Of a DNA stretch of 64,000 bases, positions 24,232-32,310 are shown piece after piece. Numbering within the stretch: position 1 is the first letter of the stretch; each line of letters starts with the position of its first letter. The DNA is from Streptomyces marianii. Lineage in GTDB: Bacteria; Actinomycetota; Actinomycetes; Streptomycetales; Streptomycetaceae. The stretch covers positions 4,763,001 through 4,827,000 of the forward strand of contig NZ_VAWE01000001.1 in assembly GCF_005795905.1 (NCBI RefSeq), in the 5' to 3' direction. Below the pieces are notes generated by a model, which searched no databases, was not told where the DNA came from, and saw only the letters and a program-made list of their open reading frames with translations. Made by a program: the position numbers and the translations under genes.

Positions 24232-25401
24232 TCAGCTGGCTTCGAGGCTCGTCGTGCCGTAGACGCCCGAGTGCTCCACCTCTGGCGGCGTGCCGTCGTA
24301 CATCCGGACCGTGTGGGCACCAGGCTCCAGGCCGAGTCGCGTCATGGTCACCGCGGCCAGTGGGTTGGCCTCGGGCGCATCGATCGCGGCCGCGCGGTCC
24401 GGAGCCGCTGCGGCCAGGCTCCACAACACGGCCGCCGCAGCCTCGGGCGAGTCGGCGTACAGCGGGCCGATCCGGGACCACGTTCTCCCAGAGGGCCGGG
24501 ACACCCCGAATCCGACCATGCGGCCGTTATGGAGGGCCGCGAGACTCCGGGCATCGGGCATGCGAACCCATGCGGTCAGGAAGGCGTTCCGCGGCACCGG
24601 GAAGAACCGGCAGTCGTATGCCGCCAGCACGTTGAAAGGGAGCGTTGTGGCGTCGACCAGTTCGAGACCGGCGGGCGGCACGCCCGCGAGCCGCGGCACC
24701 CCGCGGAAGTGGATGTTCCGCCAGAAGGGGCGCAGACCCATGGCCATGTATCTGTCCTGCTGTGCGGGCACAGCGTCCAGGCCGATCAGACGTCCTTCCA
24801 GCCGGGCCGCGGCGGCTCGCCACATCCGCCTGCCGTAGCCGCTTCCGCGTAGATCGGCCCGGGTTATGTACAGGCCGATGAAACCGAAGCTCTCACCGTA
24901 ACGAATGGCCAAGACCGACGCTATGGGTACGTCGTCGAGACGTCCGATGAGGAGTGCACCGGGATCGGCGACCGCATAGGCGAACGTATCCATGTCGCCG
25001 AGCTTCCAACCCTCCCTGGCGGCCCAGGCTTCGATCATCCGTGTCTCGGTCGCGCTCGCGCTCGTGATCTCGAACCGCCCGGTGCCTTCTGCGGGCACTT
25101 CGACGGTGGGCCGGTAGCGGTTTCGCCGCCGTAGGCCGTTGGTCGGCGCGGACGTTCTCTCACAAAGGAATCTTCGGTTCATGGCTGCCATAACCAATTG
25201 GTTGTTTGCGGCGAAAGCACTTCCCAAAATTCTATTGCACGTCCCATTTAATCGATACTCCACAAGGGACAGCGTCGAATCGATGGTCGGATAGTCCGAC
25301 GGGAAGTCGTGCCCTTCGGAAACGGACCGGAATGCCTCGTAGTAGAGATGCCCACAGGGGTCAATGTCTTCCGGAGTCGCCGATCTCAGTGAGATGACCA
25401 T
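24232..25401 (-). CDS. GNAT N-acetyltransferase with C-terminal Acetyltransf_18-like domain; possibly mosaic N-terminus
   Basis: A protein of 389 residues from ATG at 25401 (GGAG upstream). From about residue 95 it is a complete GNAT: FGFIGLYITRADLRGSGYGRR carries the acetyl-CoA loop, followed by the second domain typical of GNATs with an extra C-terminal module (ECF: CRFFPVPRNAFLTAW, then MYDGTPPEV). Residues 1-50 (ATPEDIDPCGHLYYEAFRSV and on) look like the start of a different GNAT family, then about 25 non-family residues follow, so two genes may have fused in frame. A separate start at 25191 would give a 319-residue protein. Codon 51 is TTA (25251-25249). The junction is AT-rich. Substrate unknown. 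Confidence 0.7.
   Translation of the reverse strand: MVISLRSATPEDIDPCGHLYYEAFRSVSEGHDFPSDYPTIDSTLSLVEYRLNGTCNRILGSAFAANNQLVMAAMNRRFLCERTSAPTNGLRRRNRYRPTVEVPAEGTGRFEITSASATETRMIEAWAAREGWKLGDMDTFAYAVADPGALLIGRLDDVPIASVLAIRYGESFGFIGLYITRADLRGSGYGRRMWRAAAARLEGRLIGLDAVPAQQDRYMAMGLRPFWRNIHFRGVPRLAGVPPAGLELVDATTLPFNVLAAYDCRFFPVPRNAFLTAWVRMPDARSLAALHNGRMVGFGVSRPSGRTWSRIGPLYADSPEAAAAVLWSLAAAAPDRAAAIDAPEANPLAAVTMTRLGLEPGAHTVRMYDGTPPEVEHSGVYGTTSLEAS
25192..25203. promoter_or_regulatory. AT-rich palindrome inside the GNAT mosaic junction
   Basis: AACCAATTGGTT is a perfect 12-base palindrome in an AT-rich patch (25190-25260) unusual for this genome, just before the alternative GNAT start at 25191. It may be a relic operator or promoter. 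Confidence 0.3.
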
Positions 25402-25485
25402 GACGGGTTCTCCGTCCGTTCGGTCACCGAGGTACCACATGTCATCGTACTGCGCCCGGAGCGGAGCCTGTCCGAGATGGGATTC

Positions 25486-26904
25486 TCACCAGACCTCGGT
25501 GTCCAGCGGGCGGGGCAGGTCCGGGTTTCCCTTCGCGGAGAAGACAGGATCCCGACCTTCGCGACGGGAGCGGTCGAAGTCCCGGAGCAGCCCGAACGCC
25601 CAACCTCCCAGCAAACCGATGGCCACCAGGTTGATCAGTGTCATCACCGCCATCGCGACATCTGCGAATTCCCAGACCACCTCGAGGGCCAGGACCGAAC
25701 CGATCCCGACCGCCGCGAGTGTGATCAGGCGGAAGGAGGTCAGTGCGACCTTCCCCGCGTGGAAGAGCGACAGGTTCACCTCCGCGTAGGAGTAGCTACC
25801 GACGATCGAAGAGTAGGCGAACACCGTGACCAGCAGGGTCGTCAGCCATGTCGCGGCAGTACCGAACTGGGATGCGATGGCGGCCTGCGTGAGTGCCGCC
25901 CCCGTGAGCGTGCTGTCCTGACCCGGCACGTACACCTCCTCCCCGCCCACCATGATGATCAGCGCAGTGGCCGTGCACACGAGCATCGTGTCCACGAACA
26001 CCCCCAGGGACTGGATCAGCCCCTGCCGGGCAGGGTGCGGCGTGGTGGCGGTCGCGGCGGCGTTCGGGGCACTGCCCATGCCCGCCTCATTGGAGAACAG
26101 TCCGCGCTTGGCCCCGTTGAGTAGTGCCGCGCTCAGCCCTCCTGCCGTACCGGCCAGCGCCGGATCCAGGCCGAACGCGGACCTGAGGATCTGGCTGAAC
26201 ACGCCGGGAATTTCTGCCAGGTTCATGACGACGATTGCCAGGGCCAGAACGATGTAGACCACGGCCATCGCAGGGGCGAGGTACGCCATGGCCCGGGCGA
26301 TCCGCCGCACGCCGCCGAACAGGACGGGAGCGGCGAAGACGACGAGCACGAGCGCGGTCCACTGGGCGCCTACCGAGTGACCGCCTCGGAGCACGTCGCT
26401 GACCGTGTTGGCCTGCACCATGTTGAACAGAGTGAAGGTGACGATGAGAACGGCGGCGAACAAGGCTCCGACCCGCCGGGCACCAAGGCCGCGGGCGATG
26501 TAGAACGCGGGACCCCCACGAAACGAGCCGTCCTCTGCGGGCACCTTGAACACCTGGGCCAGAGTGGCCTCCACGAACGCGGTCGCCATGCCGAGAGCGG
26601 CCACAACCCACATCCAGAAGATGGCTCCAGGACCGCCGAGCGTGAGGGCGATACCCACGCCGGCGATGTTCCCCGTCCCCACACGCGTCGACAGCCCGAC
26701 GCAGAAGGCCTGGAACGAGGAGATGCCTCCGTCAGCATGCCCGCTGTGAAGTAGTTGGCGCACCATCAGAGGGAAGAGTCGGATCTGGACGAAACGGGTG
26801 CGGAAGGTGAAGTAGAGACCTGCGCCAATCAGCAAGTAGACCAGAACATACGACCAGAGAAACTCGCTGATCGGCCCGATGAGGCTCTGCCGAATGAAGT
26901 CCAT
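25486..26904 (-). CDS. Sodium:alanine/glycine symporter (AGCS family)
   Basis: A protein of 472 residues, family length. Signatures are STRVGTGNIAGVGIALTLGG (AGCS motif, about 75-94), GGPAFYIARGLG and SNEAGMGSAPNAAATA (about 280-295), with about 10-11 membrane helices. It imports D/L-alanine or glycine with Na+. ATG at 26904 is chosen because the family begins with a short amphipathic helix before the first TM; longer frames add foreign residues. The ribosome site is weak. 84 bases upstream of the GNAT gene on the same strand, so probably the first gene of that transcript. A hairpin with a U-tract lies about 105 bases upstream of the start. Confidence 0.92.
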   Translation of the reverse strand: MDFIRQSLIGPISEFLWSYVLVYLLIGAGLYFTFRTRFVQIRLFPLMVRQLLHSGHADGGISSFQAFCVGLSTRVGTGNIAGVGIALTLGGPGAIFWMWVVAALGMATAFVEATLAQVFKVPAEDGSFRGGPAFYIARGLGARRVGALFAAVLIVTFTLFNMVQANTVSDVLRGGHSVGAQWTALVLVVFAAPVLFGGVRRIARAMAYLAPAMAVVYIVLALAIVVMNLAEIPGVFSQILRSAFGLDPALAGTAGGLSAALLNGAKRGLFSNEAGMGSAPNAAATATTPHPARQGLIQSLGVFVDTMLVCTATALIIMVGGEEVYVPGQDSTLTGAALTQAAIASQFGTAATWLTTLLVTVFAYSSIVGSYSYAEVNLSLFHAGKVALTSFRLITLAAVGIGSVLALEVVWEFADVAMAVMTLINLVAIGLLGGWAFGLLRDFDRSRREGRDPVFSAKGNPDLPRPLDTEVW

Positions 26905-27010
26905 GACGCCTATTGGATGCGGCGAACCACCCAAATCGGCCCATCGACACGTACCACCCGGCGCTGTGAACCGCCCCGGGGAAGTGGAGTTTATGCCCCG
27001 CACACGAAAA

Positions 27011-27035
27011 AGCCCCTGCTCATCGAACAGGGACT
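27011..27035 (-). terminator. Intrinsic terminator with U-tract, in the leader region of the symporter
   Basis: On the minus strand the stem AGTCCCTG/CAGGGGCT (one G-U) with a 9-base loop is followed by TTTTT. A second hairpin, 13 pairs with a 2-base loop, lies just upstream (27042-27069). U-tract terminators are uncommon in this genome. It either ends a vanished upstream gene or acts as an attenuator for the symporter operon. Confidence 0.6.
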
Positions 27036-27868
27036 TCCTTTGCCACAACGCACTCAAGTGCGTCGTGGCCGACCGAGCGGCGTTCGAGGCAACCGCCCTG
27101 GGTGGTCATTCGGTCACGGGTGCCACGTACGGGATGCGCATGACGGAAGGCGGCATGCCGTTCGAGACCGCCTTACCGGACGTCGCCGAGGGCACCCGGC
27201 TCGCCTTCACACCGACGGGCTACGAATCGAGGACCACATGCGGGACCGGCGTCGGGATCGAGCTGCCGCTCGGCGCTGTTCCAAGCCGACCGCCCGTCGG
27301 AGGAGACCTGCCGTGAGGTGCTCGCCAGGCTGCGGCACGACGGGGCGCTGTTCACTCGGTACGGTTTCCGGCCGATCAGGGTGTGGCTGCTCCGTGACCA
27401 ATGCCTGACCTGCGGGGTGGCGGACGGCAGCGGCGCTTCGATCACCTGCGGTACGCGGCCGCGACGGGCGAGGGAGGCCTGGGCCTGTTCCCGATCGCCC
27501 AGATGTCCGAACGCTGAGGGAACCCGGTAGACCCCCGGAGGGCAAGATCTCTTGGATCTTCTGGATGGAACAGCCGCTCGCCCGCCGAGGGCCGCCGCTC
27601 GACGCGGACGGAGAAGTGCCGCTCGACCTGTTCGACCTCGACAGCGAGGCCCTGTGACGCAGGGCACGGTTCTGGGTCCCTGCGGCCGGGCCGCACAGGA
27701 GAGCCACGGCTCGTGTTCGGACTCGACGAGATCGCCGAGTTGCGCAGTGTGATGGGCCGGGTTCAATGAGAGACGACCGCCTCCGGCTTCGGATCCCCTG
27801 CAGGCGCAGACGCTGAATTCCCGGCCCTGACTCTCCTGGGCGGACAAGTCCATCGCATAACGCCGCGT
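27036..27868. other. Region of decayed coding sequence
   Basis: No intact gene. Pieces with gene-like composition appear in shifting frames, for example plus-strand FDHLRYAATGEGGLGLFPIA (about 27437-27496) and MEQPLARRGPPLDADGEVPL (from 27565, stop at 27659), each cut by stops. This fits remnants of horizontally acquired genes. Parent families were not recognised. Confidence 0.4.
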
Positions 27869-27892
27869 TTGGAACGAGACCCGGAGTCCCGT

Positions 27893-28744
27893 ATGGCGAT
27901 GAACCTCAACAGTTCCATGAGATTCCCGGATATCACGCAATTCCCGGATATCACGCAATTCCCGGATATCACGCAATTTCCGGACTGGGCGCTCTGGGGG
28001 ATCACATTGACCGCCTCGCTCCTTGTCGCGTCCGCGGGGACGGTCCTGGTGAGGAGAATCCATCCGAGGCTGATGAACGAGCCCCAGCTGCGAGAGACCG
28101 TGGAGTTCATCGTCAACGGCAGCTTTGTACTCTTCGGGCTCCTCATGGCGCTGATTGCGGTGGTTGCCTACGACCAATATTCGGCCGCATTGTCCGCGAC
28201 CCAGCAGGAAGCGGCAGAACTCATCTCCATACATGGAATATCTGAGAGCCTGCCAGAGTCCTCGTCTGCGGATGTGGTAAACAGTGTCGAGATGTACGTT
28301 AAATGCGTCATAGATGTCGAGTGGCCGGCCATGGTAGAGGGCAGGAGCGCTTTGTATCCATGCTCTCCGCAAGCGCGAGAAATCGGGCATGCCGTCGGGG
28401 CGCTCGAGCCGGCAACGGGGCGGGAATCGAATATCCAGCAAGCCCTTTTCGCAACTTATGGAGATTTCCTGTCGAGTCGGAGGGAGCGCGTGTTCTACTC
28501 CCAGCGGAATCTACCTGGGCCCCTCTGGTTCGTCCTGGGGCTTGGGGTCATTATTATGACCTCACTCATCTGGTTCATGCCCATAAAATCACGGCTAATT
28601 CATGCGATAATTTCAGGAGTTATATCCTTGAGTCTGGCCAGCATTGTCGCGGTTATCCTTATCCTGACCACTCCGTTCCAGGGGAGCTTCCACGTATCGG
28701 TCTACCCGTTCAGAGAAATTCAGGCCATTATGGAAAAACCGTAG
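27893..28744 (+). CDS. DUF4239 (bestrophin-like) membrane protein
   Basis: A protein of 283 residues. After a short head with three exact FPDITQ repeats, there is a membrane helix (ALWGITLTASLLVASAGTVL), a second one (SFVLFGLLMALIAVVAYDQY, the DUF4239 core), an outer helical part with conserved EWPAMVEGR, and two C-terminal helices (PLWFVLGLGVIIMTSLIWFM; HAIISGVISLSLASIVAVIL). Members are uncharacterised; a channel-like role is only suggested by distant bestrophin resemblance. GC is clearly lower than the neighbours, a sign of acquisition. ATG at 27893 (GGAG upstream) is preferred; 27899 is possible. Confidence 0.8.
   Translation: MAMNLNSSMRFPDITQFPDITQFPDITQFPDWALWGITLTASLLVASAGTVLVRRIHPRLMNEPQLRETVEFIVNGSFVLFGLLMALIAVVAYDQYSAALSATQQEAAELISIHGISESLPESSSADVVNSVEMYVKCVIDVEWPAMVEGRSALYPCSPQAREIGHAVGALEPATGRESNIQQALFATYGDFLSSRRERVFYSQRNLPGPLWFVLGLGVIIMTSLIWFMPIKSRLIHAIISGVISLSLASIVAVILILTTPFQGSFHVSVYPFREIQAIMEKP
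27923..27976 (+). repeat. Three exact 18-bp tandem repeats coding FPDITQ
   Basis: The unit TTCCCGGATATCACGCAA is repeated at 27923, 27941 and 27959 near the 5' end of the DUF4239 gene; the third copy differs only in the following base. The period is in frame, so copy number can vary without breaking the gene. Confidence 0.9.
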
Positions 28745-28976
28745 AGGTCGTAACACGATCTTGCTGCCTCTTCAGCTCTCCCCGACCGCGTCCACGCGGT
28801 CTGCTGGCGCGTACGCCTCGCCCGCCCCTCCCCGAGGACCTGCGGCGCCCCTGGACACCACGCTCGCGAACGCGGCCGAGCAAGACGACCTCTGCCACGA
28901 GACCGGGGTGCGTCTCGAACTGGCCATGGTGCACACCTCGGGCGGCGACGACGTCCGCCATCCGTCTCCGCCAGGT

Positions 28977-29711
28977 TCAGGAGGGCGAGCCGGACAGGAC
29001 TTCCACCTTGCCCGTGTCGAGCAGGTAGTAGGCACCTACCACGGCGAGGGCGCCCTCCTGCACGAGTGGGGCGAGGTCCTCGTTGGAGCGCAGAGTCTCC
29101 GCTGTCAGTGTGGCCTGGGCGCGGGCCATGGTCTCCACTGGGTCGGGGCCGCCCTCCCGGACCGCCTGCTCGTATGCGGGCCGCAGAGCATCGACGATCG
29201 CCTCCAGGTTGCCGGGCAGTGGTTCGCCGTCGCGGATGGACTTGTACGCCGCCTCGACAGCCCCACAACGTTGGTGACCGAGGACCATGACGAGTGGGGT
29301 GCCACTCGTCATGGGTCCGTACTCGACGGAACCGGTGACCACGGGACCGATCGCCTCCCCGCCCGTACGCATCACGTAGAGGTCGCCCAGGCCGGTGTCG
29401 AAGATGAGTTCAGGCGGCACCCGGGAGTCGATGCAGGAGAGAATCGCCCCGAAGGGCTCCTGCTTCTGGGCCACGAACTGACGCCGGCTCGGATCCCGGT
29501 CGGGGTGCTGAAGCCCTCCTTCCACCCAGCGCTCGTTGCCTTCCATCAACATCGCCAATGCCGCGGCGGGCGTGGTCGGCGTCGGCCGCGGCACGGTCGA
29601 GGCGCTGGGCGCCGGTGTGACGGTACGCATCGGTGCGCATCCCCCAAGCGCAATGGTCGTACCCGCAAGCGCGGCCCCGAGCACGGCTCTGCGAGCCGGA
29701 CGTCCTGCCAT
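28977..29711 (-). CDS. Beta-carbonic anhydrase, exported (Tat-like lipoprotein)
   Basis: A protein of 244 residues. Zinc and catalytic residues of beta-class enzymes are present: SCIDSRVPPELIFD (Cys, and the Asp-Arg dyad) and LGHQRCGAVEAA (His-x-x-Cys). The N-terminus MAGRPARRAVLGAALAGTTI with LGGC gives a twin-arginine-like signal and a lipobox (Cys about 27), so the enzyme should be anchored on the outside of the membrane, unlike most cytoplasmic beta-CAs. ATG at 29711 is chosen for this signal peptide. A mobile miniature element begins only about 60 bases upstream of the start and may affect its promoter. Confidence 0.9.
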   Translation of the reverse strand: MAGRPARRAVLGAALAGTTIALGGCAPMRTVTPAPSASTVPRPTPTTPAAALAMLMEGNERWVEGGLQHPDRDPSRRQFVAQKQEPFGAILSCIDSRVPPELIFDTGLGDLYVMRTGGEAIGPVVTGSVEYGPMTSGTPLVMVLGHQRCGAVEAAYKSIRDGEPLPGNLEAIVDALRPAYEQAVREGGPDPVETMARAQATLTAETLRSNEDLAPLVQEGALAVVGAYYLLDTGKVEVLSGSPS

Positions 29712-29771
29712 ATGACTTCCACCGTTCCCTTCGATGCCGCTCAGAACCGTCCACACGGCCTGACGGCAGAG

Positions 29772-30036
29772 CTAGTGCCGTGTCGGGCAAGGTTTGCCCG
29801 TCAAGGAGCGGCGTCCGGTGCACGGGGCCTCCCCCGGCCCTCGGGGCCGAGGGGGTGGGGCCTCCCCCGCGGCCCTCCGGCCGAGGGGGAGGGGTCTCCC
29901 CAGGCCCTCCGGGCCGAGGGGAAGATCGCAAGGCGCCGGATCGACCTCGTGGTGGGCCTACTCGGTTGATTCGGCAACGCCGCGAGTCGCCGTGCCGGGT
30001 GCCGCGACGGGGCGAACGTCGCCTGATGCGGCACTA
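29772..30036. repeat. Miniature inverted-repeat element, family B, full copy (265 bp)
   Basis: Ends CTAGTGCCG and CGGCACTAG; pairing continues imperfectly for about 27 bases (about 20 matches). CTAG at both tips could be a target duplication of the IS5 type. The inside has three imperfect G/C-rich hairpin units (about 29824-29923) then a conserved core (GCAAGGCGCCGGATCGACCT) shared with 38480-38775. No coding capacity. Confidence 0.7.
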
Positions 30037-30467
30037 GTGTCCGGCAGAGGACGACGGTCCGACGCGAGGCGCGAGAGGGCGCGGGCTGCTTTGCCGCCAA
30101 CGGCTCAAAGAGCCCGCGCGCGGAACTCGAGCATCCGGGCTCCGTCGACATCCGCGGACAGCTGTCTGCCACCGCACGCCGACGTGCTCTCATCCTGTCT
30201 GCCGAGGCCCTCGTCGGCACGGGCCCGGCTTCGTCGAAGTCCTCGATCACCAACCGACACCACGGAGTGGACCGCCTCCCCGGCACGCGGGCGCGTCCGG
30301 CGTGATCACGCCTACCCGAACAGCGTTTCCAGGAAGGGTGCTCGGGGTCGTCCCCACTCCCCCGGGCCGCCCTCGCGGACGGCCGGGGTGCGCGGTCATG
30401 GCGCCCCCTCCTCACTCCCTGGACTGCTGCCTCCGGGGCGATCCGTTCCGGTATCAGGCTGTTCGGT
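30037..30467. other. Non-coding gap between MITE and FkbM gene
   Basis: Open frames here lack family features or consistent codon bias. No promoter, repeat or RNA was recognised. Confidence 0.3.
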
Positions 30468-31277
30468 TCAACGGGGAGTTCCACGGGGCAGCTCACCCCG
30501 GATGGCATGCACCATGTACCGGTCTGTGCCCGCGAGGCATGGGTCCTGTGTGGCGGCGACCTGGAAACCCTGGCCGACCAACCCGGTGACGATTCTCCCG
30601 AGCCGTCCCGACGTGGGAGATCCGGGTGCGTCGTGAACCTCGGTCACGACCTGTCGTATCGTCGGCCAATGGCGGTCGTGGATTCCGTTCAGCACGTCCA
30701 GCTCCGACCGCTGGACATCGATCTTCAGCATGTCGATGTGTTCGACGGCTTGCTCGTCGATGACATCGGACAAAACGCGAACGCGGCAGACGTATTCCCG
30801 CGACTGCATTTCATTTCCCAAAGAACCGGTCGATCCAGTCGGTGTCCCGTCCGCGTCGGTCACAGGTCGGCCCGACCGTCCGCTTACTATCCGCTCGATG
30901 ACTGCCATGTCCATGACCTCATCGGCGTATGCGCTACGGGCGGACATCACGGACCAGTCTGGATAGTACGAGAACGTGACCTCCTCCTCGGAGTCCGACA
31001 ACCCGTACTCGAACAGTCTTGCGTGCGCGGCAACGTTCTGCCGCAGCTTCGCGAACAGAGGCGGCAGTGGCTCGAATGCATAAATCGATGCCGTCGGGCA
31101 GACCGACCGGACGAACAGCGAAAACATTCCGATATTGGCCCCGATATCGAAAACAACGGAATTCTCCGGTAGTGTCACTCCGAAGCGGAGGTATGCCCGT
31201 TGTGCGAATATCTCTTCATGCAGGCGTTCCGTCTCATGCCGATTCACGCCCGCGATGCCGCCCGTTTCGACTCGCAT
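30468..31277 (-). CDS. FkbM family methyltransferase
   Basis: A protein of 269 residues. The SAM-binding motif VVFDIGANIGMFSLFVRS (about 43-60) and the second motif IYAFEPLPPLFAKLRQN (about 66-82) are followed by the FkbM-type acidic motif IDMLKIDVQRSELDVLNGI (about 180-198). FkbM enzymes O-methylate hydroxyls of sugars or polyketides; the substrate is unknown and no biosynthetic partners adjoin. ATG at 31277 follows AAAGGAAA. GC is lower than average, in keeping with the surrounding island. It could serve a glycan or a product made elsewhere. Confidence 0.88.
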   Translation of the reverse strand: MRVETGGIAGVNRHETERLHEEIFAQRAYLRFGVTLPENSVVFDIGANIGMFSLFVRSVCPTASIYAFEPLPPLFAKLRQNVAAHARLFEYGLSDSEEEVTFSYYPDWSVMSARSAYADEVMDMAVIERIVSGRSGRPVTDADGTPTGSTGSLGNEMQSREYVCRVRVLSDVIDEQAVEHIDMLKIDVQRSELDVLNGIHDRHWPTIRQVVTEVHDAPGSPTSGRLGRIVTGLVGQGFQVAATQDPCLAGTDRYMVHAIRGELPRGTPR

Positions 31278-32242
31278 CACTGTTTCCTTTCCATGCCTCC
31301 CGGCTTTTTCGCGACTCGGCACACGGTCGTTTTCGCCACGAACAGCGCAGGGCCTCTCCTTCCCCCCTCCGGGCTCCCTACCGGGGTGACCGGCTCGCCG
31401 CGCCGGACGGTGGCCGGCGGTACGACGCGGACGCGTGATCGCGGCACGCGCGGCAGCGGCCGTCCATGATCACGTGCCGTACCGTTGCTCGCCCTCAGTG
31501 CCGCGTCAGGTCGAACACGGCATCCAACGGTGCGATCTCCGCTTCCATCGCGGCGGGGCCGTCGACGCACAGCGGGCGGCAGGCGCGGCACATCGCGGTG
31601 ACAGCGGCACGCAGGCTCTGGTCAGCCCAGATCACTCCGCCGATCCCCAGGGCCCGTGAGTCGCTGACGAGCCGGGCTGTCTGTGAGCCCTCGGCCCTGG
31701 ATGATCGCAACGATGGCGTCGGTACCGCTCACGATCCATCCTATTCCCAACGGATCGACCGGGTCGCTGCACGGACGGGCAAGCGGTGCCGGGCGTGCTG
31801 AACGTTGCTCGTCACGCTCAGCGCCGATCTGCGCCAAGTCGTTCCAGAGGCCCTGGCCCGCCAGGCGATCGCCGACCAGATCGTCCAGGAGGCCAACCCC
31901 CATGCCTACACGTCCGAGATCGGCCCCGGCCGCCCGCTGCCCACCCCCTCACCTGGCCGGCGCGAGGCCGTCGTGGAGGCGACGAAGCGGGACTTCGTCC
32001 AAGGCCGTCAGGTGAGCGTCAGTGTCGGCGCAGTCATCTGCGCGCCGACCATGGTGCTGCTCTGGACCGTCCCGCGTCGTGGTTCGGACCTAGCGAGTGA
32101 GGCAGGGTGAAGTCCGCGGACCCGTCGTCGCGAAACAGCCCCCAGTGCGTCCCGGACCCGGATCGCCAAGCTCCCCTTCGGGAACGCGGCCCGCGCCACC
32201 CGCACCGTGTCCGCCGGAACCGCTCCCGGCCCGCCCGGAGTC
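31278..32242. other. Gap with gene remnants
   Basis: About 1 kb without an intact gene. Minus-strand frames at 31495-31903 have gene-like stretches (ALGIGGVIWADQSLRAAVTA) broken across frames; family not recognised. A transporter fragment on the plus strand is listed separately. Confidence 0.4.
31805..32110 (+). pseudogene. 3' fragment of an MFS (DHA2-type) transporter gene
   Basis: The frame codes AIADQIVQEANPHAYTSEIG, then a linker and one membrane helix (SVSVGAVICAPTMVLLW) with a short basic tail. This resembles only the last loop and helix 14 of multidrug-exporter-type MFS proteins. The remaining 13 helices are missing, so it is a remnant. It has no proper start or ribosome site. Confidence 0.4.
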
Positions 32243-32310
32243 TCCGCCTTGCGATGCACCGCATCTGACGCGGAGGCGCGCTGATCCACCGGGGATTACG
32301 GGACAGCCCT
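32243..32310. repeat. Right-end fragment of miniature element family A
   Basis: Starts TCCGCCTTGCGATGCACCGC and ends ACGGGACAGCCCT, matching the last ~65 bases of the full copy at 4698-4861 with few changes. The left end is missing. It abuts the purU stop codon (32310-32312). Confidence 0.65.

Noticed and set aside
26905..27130. Glycine riboswitch upstream of the symporter
   Set aside because: The conserved glycine-aptamer cores were not recognisable; only two simple hairpins are present.
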